A DNA stretch of 64,000 nucleotides, taken from positions 62,001-126,000 of the forward strand of contig JAFXQM010000005.1 of the NCBI GenBank assembly GCA_017527075.1, written 5' to 3'. A model generated the notes under the pieces. It saw only the letters and a list, made by a program, of their open reading frames with translations, did no database searches and was not told the origin of the DNA. A program made the translations under genes and the position numbers. The stretch is from Selenomonadaceae bacterium (GTDB lineage Bacteria > Bacillota > Negativicutes > Selenomonadales > Selenomonadaceae). This document shows positions 28,140 through 37,100 of the stretch, in pieces. The stretch's first letter is position 1; the number at the start of each line of letters is the position of its first letter.

Positions 28140-29108
28140 ATGAAGCTTTCAATCTGTTCTGACGTGTTCGGGAAAATCCCGTTCGGCGAAATGCTCGACA
28201 AGGTCAAAGCCTACGGCATCGGCGCAGTCGAAATTACCACGGGCGGCTGGGGCGGCTGTCATTACGTTCCCTCGGCACGCGACCTGCTCGACAACCCCGG
28301 CAAGCTCCAAGCCTTCAAAGACGAACTCGACAAACGCGGCATCGAAATTTCCGCGCTGAACTGCTCGGGCAATCCGCTCGTCAACAATCCCATGGGCAAA
28401 GCGCACAGCCAAACCATTCACGACACGGCTGAGCTCGCGGGCAAGCTCGGTGTCAAAACAATCGTCACCATGAGCGGTCTGCCTGAGGCAAAAGCGGGCG
28501 ACGTCACTCCGAACTGGATAACCTCCACAATTTCCTGGCCGGAATTCGACGGCGTCAATTACATGGTCGAAGCCGTGAAGTATCAGTGGGAAGTCGCGGC
28601 GAAGTGGTGGAAAGAGTACGCGCAATTCGCAAAGGACAATGGCGTTGAGAAAATCGCGATTGAAGAATTCCCCTGCCAGCTCGTTTACAACGTCCGCAGC
28701 CTGAACAAACTCGTTGAAGTCGTCGGCGGAGATTTGGGCAAGATGATCGGCATGAACCTCGACCCGAGTCATTTGATGATTCAGGGCGCGTAACCGATTG
28801 CCGCCGCTCGTGCTCTCGGCGAGAAAATTTTCTACATTCACGGCAAAGACGCGCGCATTGAACGTTACAAGGCTGACGTGGACGGCTTGCTGGAAAATCT
28901 TCCCGTCGACAAATCCGCTGAGCGCACGTGGAATTACGTTGCCGTCGGCTGCGGGCGCGACCTGCAGTGGTGGAAAGAATTCTTCTCCGTGTGCCGCATG
29001 ACAGGTTACAACGGATTCGTGTCGCTTGAGATGGAAGACCTTACCATGAGCGTCGAAGCCGGCTTGCGCACTTCAATCGACGCGCTGAACCAGACCATCA
29101 GCAAATAA
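28140..29108 (+). pseudogene. sugar phosphate isomerase/epimerase-like gene with in-frame stop
   Basis: The frame starts MKLSICSDVFG and has the xylose-isomerase-like TIM-barrel pattern, with EITTGGWGG near residue 37, IAIEEFPCQLVYN, and the metal-site strand GMNLDPSHLM. A TAA at 28791-28793 interrupts it after SHLMIQGA. In the same frame the sequence continues as PIAAARALGEKIFYIHGKDA and on to a stop at 29108, the normal end of such a protein (322 codons in total). One codon is therefore mutated, probably from GAC or GAT. Upstream GGGAGG fixes the ATG at 28140. It is likely non-functional unless the stop is read through. An inositol or sugar catabolic role is suggested by the Gfo/Idh and MFS neighbours. 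Confidence 0.8.
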
Positions 29109-29140
29109 GCCTTACCTCTAATCTTTCGGATAAAAATTTA

Positions 29141-29177
29141 TCCTGCAGGAAAAATTTTTCACTGCAGGAATTTTTTT
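29141..29177 (+). terminator. terminator after the isomerase pseudogene
   Basis: TCCTGCAG pairs with CTGCAGGA, followed by a run of seven T. Confidence 0.85.
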
Positions 29178-29199
29178 ACGTCAAAGGAGGCGAGCTGCC

Positions 29200-30048
29200 A
29201 TGAAGAGTGTCGACCCCGGCATTTTGAATCACTCCGAATGTTTTTCCTTCCAGCCCTCGGAAGTCGCCGCAAGAACCATGAAGTATCTCACCTGGTGCGG
29301 TCACTACTTCTGCACGAGCAGTTACTTCATGGAGCGTGAGACTTATCCTTACGTGCTGGTCATCTTCGTGCGTGACGGGCATATGGACGTTCGATACTGC
29401 GGAAAAAATTATTTAATCGGCAAAGGCGACGTCCTCCTGATTGATTGCCTCAACCCTCACTACTACCGCGCACACGACGGCTTGGAATTTTTGTACGTGC
29501 ACTTCGACGGACACTGCTCCCACGAAGTCGCCGAGCTCATCATCCAAAACAACAACAGCCCCGTCTTCCGCCGCTCGCACAATTTAAAAGTCGGGAAGGA
29601 AATTTTTGACTGCGTGCAATATTTTATCCGCGGAGGCATAACAAATATTTTTCAATAGGCTTTCCACATTGAACGGATTTTGTATTTGCTCTCGTGCGAG
29701 GCGGAAGAAAAAATCACGGAGACTTCGCCGATGGAAAAAATCATCACGCACATTCACGAAAATTTTACGCGGACGATAACGGTCGAGGAGCTGGCAAAAC
29801 TCGCGAACGTCAGCACGAGTTACTTGGCGCACACGTTCAAAAAGCAAACCGGTTACGCGCCCGTCGAATACGTCCTGAAAATGCGAATGGAGCGGGCGAT
29901 GATGTTGCTCACCCACTCCAACAAAACTGTCTCAGAAATTTCCGAGGAGGTCGGTTACGATTCGCTGCCGGCCTTCATAAAAATTTTCAAGCGCAAGACG
30001 AATTATTCGCCGAGTGCTTATCGCAAACTCCAGAAATCAAATCCTTGA
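29200..30048 (+). pseudogene. AraC-family transcriptional regulator with in-frame stop
   Basis: The first 152 codons form the cupin-like sensor domain (YPYVLVIFVRDGHMDVRY, LIDCLNPHYYRAH). A TAG at 29656-29658 follows NIFQ. Without a frame change the sequence continues AFHIERILYLLSC and then the complete AraC DNA-binding domain with two helix-turn-helix motifs (ITVEELAKLANVSTSYLAHTF and SEISEEVGYDSLPAFIKIFKR). So a single nonsense codon splits the gene; 282 codons in total, normal for this family. AAAGGAGG precedes the ATG. Its 3' end overlaps the convergent tcdA gene by about 60 nt. It probably regulated the damaged sugar locus. Confidence 0.82.
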
Positions 30049-30703
30049 CGACTTCGCCCGCGAGAATCAATCCCGCGACGCTTGGAACGAACGCCGTGCT
30101 CCCGATGAAATTTTTTACGGGGCGCGGCGTTTCGTCTGACCAAACGACTTTGAGATTTTTTATTCCGCGCTCCTTGAGTTTCTTGCGCATGATTTTGGCG
30201 ACGGGGTCAACCGACGTTTGAAAAATATCCGCGACTTTGAATCGCGTTGCGTCGAATTTATTTCCCGCGCCCATGCTCGAAATAATTTTCATTCCGCGGC
30301 GCGCGCACTCCTCCACCAAAAAAATTTTCGCCGTCAACGTGTCAATCGCGTCGACGACGTAATCGTATTTGCAAATAAAAAAATCCGCGACGTTTTCGTC
30401 GGGCAGAAAAAATTTTTGAATCGTGTCGACCTGCGCGGCGGGATTGATGTCCAAAATTCTCTCGCGCATGACTTCGACCTTCGACCTGCCGACCGTGGAG
30501 CTCAACGCGTGAATCTGTCTGTTGATGTTCGTTTCGTCGATGTCGTCCTTGTCAATCAAAACCAAATGACCGACGCCCGACCGCGCCAACGCTTCGACCG
30601 CGAACGAGCCGACGCCGCCCACTCCGAACACCGCGACCGTCGACGAGCTGAGCTTGAGAAAATTTTCTTCGCCGATTAAAAGTTTGAGCCGCTGAAATTT
30701 CAT
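29987..30703 (-). CDS. tcdA: tRNA threonylcarbamoyladenosine dehydratase (ThiF/MoeB-like)
   Basis: This 238-residue E1-like enzyme cyclises t6A37 to ct6A in tRNAs. GVGGVGSFAVEALARSG near residue 28 is the ATP-binding glycine loop. DKDDIDETNINRQ with the conserved Asp and Arg follows, then DAIDTLTAKIFL. The ending VPSVAGLILAGEVVKDLI is typical of TcdA/CsdL. Its ATG overlaps the upstream ftsZ stop (ATGA), so the two are coupled. The 3' end runs into the convergent AraC pseudogene. Confidence 0.9.
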   Translation of the reverse strand: MKFQRLKLLIGEENFLKLSSSTVAVFGVGGVGSFAVEALARSGVGHLVLIDKDDIDETNINRQIHALSSTVGRSKVEVMRERILDINPAAQVDTIQKFFLPDENVADFFICKYDYVVDAIDTLTAKIFLVEECARRGMKIISSMGAGNKFDATRFKVADIFQTSVDPVAKIMRKKLKERGIKNLKVVWSDETPRPVKNFIGSTAFVPSVAGLILAGEVVKDLISGVCDKHSANNSSCA

Positions 30704-31881
30704 TTGTCATTCCTCGGACGGAAAGTAAACGTCGGCAGCTGGAATTTATTTTCGGGCGGAGGCTGAGGCTTGGGCGCGTCGAAGTTGAAACCCTTCGACA
30801 CGGTGATCGTCGACTTGGGCACTTCAATCGTCGGGGACTTGAGCGCGAGGCTGTCGGCAAAATCCGTGGCGATAATCGTCGCCTGAATCAAACCGTTCAT
30901 GCTCTTGTCGATGACCGTGCCGAGGATGATGTTGACGTCGTCTTCGGTCTGGCTGAAGATGTAACTGGCGGCGGCGTTGACGTCGTGAATCGGGAGGGTT
31001 TCGTCGCCGGTGATGTTCAAAATAATTCCGCGCGCGCCCTTGAGTGACTTATCAATCAGCGGGCTTTGAATCGCTTCCTTGACGGCCTGCACCGCGCTGA
31101 TTCTGCTCTGCCCGATACCCAACAGCGCGTCACTCGATTCGCTTTGGCGGAAGATTGTGGTCATGTCCGCGAAGTCGACGTTAATCACGCCCGTGGTCAA
31201 GATGAGTTCGGCGACGCAACGAATCGCTTGGCGCAGGACGGAATCGGCGGCGTTGAAGGCGTCGACCATGGAAAGGTTTTTGTTTTCGGGGAGCTTCATC
31301 AAGTTATCGTTCTTGACGACGATGAGCGCGTCCATGTATGACTGCATGCGGACGATGCCTTCGTTGGCGATGCGTTGCTTGCGACGCCCCTCGAAGCCGA
31401 ACGGAAGCGTGACAACTCCGACGGTCAACATGCCGAGCTCTTTTGCCAGCCGCGCCACGACGGGAGCCGCGCCCGTGCCCGTGCCGCCGCCCATGCCCGC
31501 CGTGATAAAAATCATGTCTGCGCCGGTCATCATTTCCTTGAGCCGTTCGGAATCGTTCTTGGCAGCCTGTTCGCCGAGCTCAACCCTGCCGCCCGTCCCG
31601 CGACCTTTGGTGATTTGCTCACCGATTTGCACAATGCGAATCTTGTCGGTGTTGGAGAAGCTCAGCGCGTGCGAGTCTGTGTTGACCGCGACCAACTCAA
31701 TCTCCAAAAAATCGCTCTCGGCAATTCTTTTGAGGACGCTGTTGCCGCCGCCGCCCACGCCGAAAACTTTTATCGTGACGAGGGCTCTTTTAATCGCCGC
31801 GTCGTCCGCCGCCTTCTGCTGAGCTCTGTTTTGGCGAAGTTTCTTCAACGCTTCCTTGATTGCCGCATCATTAGCCCCCAT
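30700..31881 (-). CDS. ftsZ: FtsZ-family tubulin-like GTPase with unusual N-terminus
   Basis: This protein of about 393 residues has the FtsZ core: FGVGGGGNSVLKR (39-52), the tubulin signature GGGTGTGAAP (131-140), and the T7 catalytic loop NVDFADM. It departs from housekeeping FtsZ in two ways. A 35-residue lysine/alanine-rich extension precedes the core, with two copies of a DAAIKxAL motif. The C-terminus (FQLPTFTFRPRNDK) lacks the usual FtsA/SepF-binding peptide. It is not in a division gene cluster and is coupled to tcdA. ATG 31881 is preferred over in-frame starts up to 31947, as GGAAGGGAAAG lies upstream of it. It may be a second FtsZ or the only one. Confidence 0.82.
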   Translation of the reverse strand: MGANDAAIKEALKKLRQNRAQQKAADDAAIKRALVTIKVFGVGGGGNSVLKRIAESDFLEIELVAVNTDSHALSFSNTDKIRIVQIGEQITKGRGTGGRVELGEQAAKNDSERLKEMMTGADMIFITAGMGGGTGTGAAPVVARLAKELGMLTVGVVTLPFGFEGRRKQRIANEGIVRMQSYMDALIVVKNDNLMKLPENKNLSMVDAFNAADSVLRQAIRCVAELILTTGVINVDFADMTTIFRQSESSDALLGIGQSRISAVQAVKEAIQSPLIDKSLKGARGIILNITGDETLPIHDVNAAASYIFSQTEDDVNIILGTVIDKSMNGLIQATIIATDFADSLALKSPTIEVPKSTITVSKGFNFDAPKPQPPPENKFQLPTFTFRPRNDK

Positions 31882-31998
31882 GAATTTTCTTTCCCTTCCA
31901 AAAAACTTTTTCGGCATTTTTCGACGCGCGGAAATTTTTTCCTTCATTGCGTCCGCCGATAAAAAAACGGGCTCGACTTTCGGGCTCGCTTTTTTAAT

Positions 31999-32832
31999 TC
32001 AAATTTTTGTGTCCAATTTGTAACCGATGAAAGTCGTCACGACCTTGGCGAGTTTCTTTTTCTCCTCGTGAACGACGACTGCCTCCGCGACCTCCTCGAC
32101 AATCGGCGGCGGCTCTTCGACTGCGGGCGGCTCGGAAATTTCTTGCGGCTCCTCTTCGACTGCGGGCGCGTTTATTTTCTCGACAAGCTCCAAAATTTTT
32201 TCGGGCGTCGTCACCGCGAACGGAATGTGATTGAAATTCTCGTCGCCGGCCGCCAACGCCAGGAACTTGAAGCCGTCGATGAATTTCATGTCCGCGCAGG
32301 CGATTATCAAATTTATTTCAGCCTCGCGCAAAATTTTTTCCGCCGCCGCCGCCGTCGTCGCCGCCAAAGTTTCGTAAGGAAAATTTTCTTCAACGGCCTC
32401 TTGCATTGCCCGCAAAATTTTTTCGTCGTCGCCGAGAAGCAAAATTCCTTTGAAAATTTCTTCATCCAATTTTTTCTTCACGCGCGCGATTAAGTCCGCC
32501 GGCATGAACGGTTTGCGAATGTAATCCTTCACGCCCAGCGCGCCCGCCCTTTGAATCGTCTCGCGCTCGACCGACGCCGTCAGCATCATCACCGGCACAT
32601 TTTTTATTTGCTCGTCGCCGCGAATTTCTTGCAGAGTTTCTATCCCGTCGAAGTCCGGCATCATCACGTCCAGCAAAACCAAATTCACGCGCCGCTCGCG
32701 CAAAATGTCCAAGCCCTCGACGCCGTTATCCGCCGTCAGCACTTCGCACGACAATTTTTTCTCCAAGACCATCTTGGCGATTTGCAAATTCATTTCGTCG
32801 TCGTCGATGACCAAGATAACTTTCTTCCGCAC
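31999..32832 (-). CDS. response regulator with second degenerate receiver-like domain
   Basis: This 277-residue protein has an intact N-terminal receiver: the acidic pair DDD near residue 10, phospho-Asp in LLDVMMPDFDG (about 54), then MLTAS and the Lys in RKPF. Residues 130-215 look like a second receiver (GILLLGDDEKIL) in which the phosphorylation site reads IIACADMKF, so it may not be phosphorylated normally. A proline/glutamate-rich linker and a short basic end follow, with no DNA-binding or enzymatic domain. It is the last gene of an operon with the GGDEF protein 12 nt upstream and the hybrid kinase before that, and probably passes the signal on by protein contact. Confidence 0.85.
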   Translation of the reverse strand: MRKKVILVIDDDEMNLQIAKMVLEKKLSCEVLTADNGVEGLDILRERRVNLVLLDVMMPDFDGIETLQEIRGDEQIKNVPVMMLTASVERETIQRAGALGVKDYIRKPFMPADLIARVKKKLDEEIFKGILLLGDDEKILRAMQEAVEENFPYETLAATTAAAAEKILREAEINLIIACADMKFIDGFKFLALAAGDENFNHIPFAVTTPEKILELVEKINAPAVEEEPQEISEPPAVEEPPPIVEEVAEAVVVHEEKKKLAKVVTTFIGYKLDTKI

Positions 32833-32844
32833 GATTCATCCTCC

Positions 32845-34113
32845 TCAAAAAATTTTTTCCCGCTCGAAAATTATTTCCCGCGCGTTAAAATTTTTCAGCC
32901 GCGAAAAAATTCTGTTCTTCATGCCCTCCGCCTCAAGCTCCGTCGCCTCCGACAGCAAGACCAAAAATTTTTTCCCGCTTTGCGTCACGCAATCGCTCCG
33001 CCGCAACGAACGAATCAAAATTTCTTTGAACTCCTCCGCGAAAATTTTTTCCGACAAGGTGAACTGCATGAGCACGAGTCCCTTTTTGTAATTCTCCGCC
33101 ATGCGCGCCAGCAGCCGATAAATTTTTTTGAACGCCTCGAACTCCACGAAGTACGCGCCCGCCTCGACGTTGCGTTCGCCCAAAATCATCCGCATTTGCG
33201 AAATGCCTTCGACCGCCGAAGATTTTTCCGCGTGATTTTTTTCGCCGAAGACCGACAAACCGTGCTTGCCGTGCTGCTTGACCTCGTAAAGCGCGACGTC
33301 CGCCTTCTTGTAAAGCTCTTGAAAATTATTTCCCGCGTCGGGCACGAAGACCGCCCCGACACTCACGCCCAGCGGAATTTGCATTTCGTTGCCGAGTAAA
33401 TTTTTCGCCGCGATTAAAATCTGTTCGTTGAGGAATTTTGTTTTGTCCGCCAAAACTTTTTCGTCGTCGACGTCTTGCAGGAAGGCGATGAACTCGTCGC
33501 CGCCCATGCGCCCCGCCACGTCCTTTTCCCGAATAATTTTCCGAATCAAATCGGCGAAGCAAATCAAAATTTTGTCGCCTGCCGCGTGCCCGTAAATGTC
33601 GTTGACGAGTTTGAAGCTGTCCAAGTCAATCATGAGCAGCGCGCCGAACGAATTTTTTACAAGCTCGCCGAGTTTTTTTTGCGTCGCCGATTTGTTCATG
33701 AGTTTGGTCAGCGGGTCAGTGGACGCGGCAACCTCCAGCCCGTGAATCTTGTCCAGGTTGTCGATTGTGTTTCCGACGCGCCGCAGGAGGACGTCGGGCT
33801 TGACGGGCTTGCGAATGTAATCTTCCGCGCCGACCTCGAAGCCTTTGCTCTCGGCCTCGTCGCTCTCGTCCGCCGACATAAAAATCATCGGGACGGGGTG
33901 CGTGCTTTTTTCCTGCAAAATTCTGTGCAACTCGTAACCGTCCATCTCCGGCATCATCAAATCCGACAGGACGATATCGGGGTGTTCGCGCTCGAAAATT
34001 TCTATCGCCTCCTCGCCGGTCGTCGCCGTGAGGATTTCATATTTCTGCGACAAAATTCTTTCCGCCAACATCAACATCATTTCTTCATCGTCGACAATCA
34101 AAATTTTACTCAT
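32845..34113 (-). CDS. response regulator diguanylate cyclase (REC-GGDEF) with C-terminal extension
   Basis: This 422-residue protein has a receiver (VDDEE, phospho-Asp in LSDLMMPEMDG, Lys in RKPVKP), then a GGDEF domain from about residue 130. The active site MGGDEF is intact and the inhibitory site RxxD (REKD) sits five residues before it, so c-di-GMP synthesis with product feedback is expected. Residues 310-420 resemble a worn second domain of the same class without GGDEF. Its ATG overlaps the stop of the hybrid kinase gene (ATGA). The kinase HPt domains are the obvious phosphate donors. Confidence 0.9.
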   Translation of the reverse strand: MSKILIVDDEEMMLMLAERILSQKYEILTATTGEEAIEIFEREHPDIVLSDLMMPEMDGYELHRILQEKSTHPVPMIFMSADESDEAESKGFEVGAEDYIRKPVKPDVLLRRVGNTIDNLDKIHGLEVAASTDPLTKLMNKSATQKKLGELVKNSFGALLMIDLDSFKLVNDIYGHAAGDKILICFADLIRKIIREKDVAGRMGGDEFIAFLQDVDDEKVLADKTKFLNEQILIAAKNLLGNEMQIPLGVSVGAVFVPDAGNNFQELYKKADVALYEVKQHGKHGLSVFGEKNHAEKSSAVEGISQMRMILGERNVEAGAYFVEFEAFKKIYRLLARMAENYKKGLVLMQFTLSEKIFAEEFKEILIRSLRRSDCVTQSGKKFLVLLSEATELEAEGMKNRIFSRLKNFNAREIIFEREKIF

Positions 34114-37100
34114 GAACTCGCCCCCGACAAATACTTTTCAATTTCTGTCCGAACTTTTTCATACGCCGCCATCAATTCATCGTGACCCGCCAAAATTTTT
34201 TCTGCGTCTTTATCCTTCGCCGCCTGCTCCAAAATTTTTGCCTGCCCGCTCAATTTTTCCGCGCCGATTGACATTGCCGTCGACTTGAGCGCGTGGACGA
34301 GGATTTGATAACCTTTCCAATCCCGCGCCGCAAATTTTTCCTGAATCTTTTCCGCCTTGCCGCCGTCCGCGAACGTCGTCAGCATTTGAATCGTGAATTC
34401 CTTGCTGTCCATGCAATACTTCAGCGCGATCTCCAAGTTCACGTCGGGGCAAGTCTCCGCGAAAAATTTTTTCTCCCGCTGAGAAAATTCATCCGCGCCG
34501 ATAATTTCTTCGACCTCGGCGGTGTCTCCGCTCAACCATTTGGAAATTTCCCCGCGAACTTTTTCATACGCCGCCATCAATTCATCGTGGCTCGCCAAAA
34601 TTTTTTCCGCGTCTTTATTCTTCGCCGCCTGCTCCAAAATTTTTGCTTGCCCGCTCAATTTTTCCGCGCCGATTGACATTGCCGTCGACTTGAGCGCGTG
34701 GACGAGGATTTGATAACCTTTCCAGTCCCGCGCCGCAAATTTTTCCTGAATCTTTTCCGCCTTGCCGCCGTCCGCGAACGTCGTCAGCATTTGAATCGTG
34801 AATTCCTTGCTGTCCATGCAATACTTCAGCGCGGTCTCCAAGTTCACGTCGGGGCAAGTCTCCGCGAAAAATTTTTTCTCGCCCTCGGTGAATTCGTCTG
34901 CGGCGACGGATTTTTTTTCGACGGGTGCGGGCGGCTCTTCCTCCTCGAATTTTTCTTCTTCGAACTTCACGAGTTCCCTCGGCAAATATTTTTCCAACAT
35001 GCCCTCCAGCTCCGAAACGATAATCGGTTTGCTCAGGTAATCGTCGAAGCCCTCGCGCAGATAAATTTCTCTCATGCCGGCAATCGCGCTCGCCGTCAGC
35101 ATGATGACTTTGGTTTCGTCGGGCAAAATTTTTTCCGCGCGCATTTTTTTGAGAGTTTCAATTCCGTTCATGCCGGGCATCATGTTGTCCAAGAAGATGA
35201 TGTGGTAAAAATTTTCCTTCGCCATGTCGATACCCTGCTGCCCGCTCTCCGCCAAGTCGGGAAAAATTTTATTGCGCTTGAGCAGACCGGTGATAACTTT
35301 CAAGTTCATGTCGTTGTCGTCGACGGCCAAGACCTTCGCGCCCGCCGCCGTCAAAAATTTTTTCGCCGCGTTTTTGTCGGGAGCCTTGATGTGTTTTTCG
35401 TCGTACTCGCCCAAAATATTTTTGTCGATAATTTTTTGCTTGAGCTTGAAAGAAAATTCCGAGCCGCGCCCGTACTCGCTGGCGACTTCCAACTTGCTGC
35501 CCATCATCGACAAAAGTTTTTGGACAATGGCAATGCCGAGCCCCGTGCCTTCGATATTGCGATTGCGCTCCTCGTCGAGCCGAATGAATGACTGAAAAAG
35601 TTTTTGAATGTCTTCGGGCTTGATTCCAATTCCCGTGTCCGAAACTTTTACGCAAAGTTCAAAAGTGTCATCGTCGAGCTCTTGCCCGTCGATTTTCAAA
35701 GTGACCGAGCCTTTGTGCGTGTACTTAACGGCGTTCGTCAAAAGATTGACGATGACTTGGCGCAGGCGAACGTCGTCGCCGTAAAGAGTCTTGGGCAGGT
35801 TGGGAGAAATTTCCGTCTTGAGCCGCAAACCCTTCTTGCGCGCGCGCTCCGCCGTCATGTTAATCAAGTCGTCGAGCAAATTTATCGTTTCGTAACTCAC
35901 GGGGACAATTTCCATTTTGCCGTCCTCAATCTTGCTGAAGTCGAGGATTGAGTTGATGAGAGCCAGCAGCGTCCGTCCCGCGCTTTGAATGTTCGACGCG
36001 TACTCTTGAATCTCAGGCTTGCGGCTCTCGCGCAAAATCATTTCGTTCATGCCGAGCACCGCGTTTATCGGCGTGCGAATCTCGTGGGACATTTGCGCCA
36101 GGAATTGTGACTTCGCCTTGCTTGCGGCCATCGCCGAGTCCGAAGCAAGCTTGAGCTGTTGATTGACCGAGTCTTGCCAGCGCAGCAGACGATTTATCAG
36201 GAAGCGAACGAGCAGCACGCAAATCGCCAGCAAAATTATGAACAGCGCGCCCAAGAGCATGACGTGCCCGTAAATATTCCACCAGTTGTTCGCGACGACG
36301 ACCGTGAAGTCCGAGACTTTATTTTTCTTCGCGATACACGCCATGAAGTTGCCGCTGTAATCTTTCAACGTGGTGACCGCGCCGTTGTAATAAGCCGCGG
36401 CGTATTCGGTGCCGGAGATGTCAATCATTTGGCTCATCGACAGCTGATAATTGTTGTTCGGGTGATTGATTATAATTCCGTTCCTGTCGACGAGGAAAGC
36501 GTAACCTTCTCTTGTGTAACTCGCGCCCAAAACTTGAACGAGTCGGTCGAGATAAAAATCGATGCCGAAGATGCCGAGGAACTCTCCGTTCTTGCCGTAA
36601 ACCATCTGCGCGAGCGTCACGCAATACAAACCGGTCTGCGCGTCGTAATACGGAGCCGAGACACTGAAGCCGTCCGCAGATTTTTCCGTGTCGATATACC
36701 ACGGGCGAGTTTCGGGGCGAAACTCTTTCGGCGGCTGCCACGCGTTGTTCATGATGACGTTGTGTTCCTTGTAAGGGTTGGCAAGGTAACAGACGGAAAT
36801 TTCGGGATAATTTTTCGCGATGCTGTCCAAAAATTTTACGGCGGAAGGATAATCGTTCATGAGTTCGGGGTTCTCGCCGATGACGTTCACGAACATGCTC
36901 AAGATACTTTTCTGCTTCTCCACCCACGTGGACAGTTGGTGCTCGTAAGTGTCGACCTCGCGATTCATTTTCGTGTCGCCCCAGCTGACCGTCGCGTTGA
37001 AACAAATCATGAACGCGAAGACCATCGCCGCGACCAAAACAGAAATGATTCCGAGCCGCGAGTAATGACTGACCCGCGAAAGTTCTCTGTCCTGAAAAGT

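Noticed and set aside
28140..29108. Two separate genes (28140-28793 and 28798-29108)
   Set aside because: The second piece is in the same frame, lacks its own start signals and completes the TIM-barrel protein. One gene with a nonsense codon is the simpler reading.
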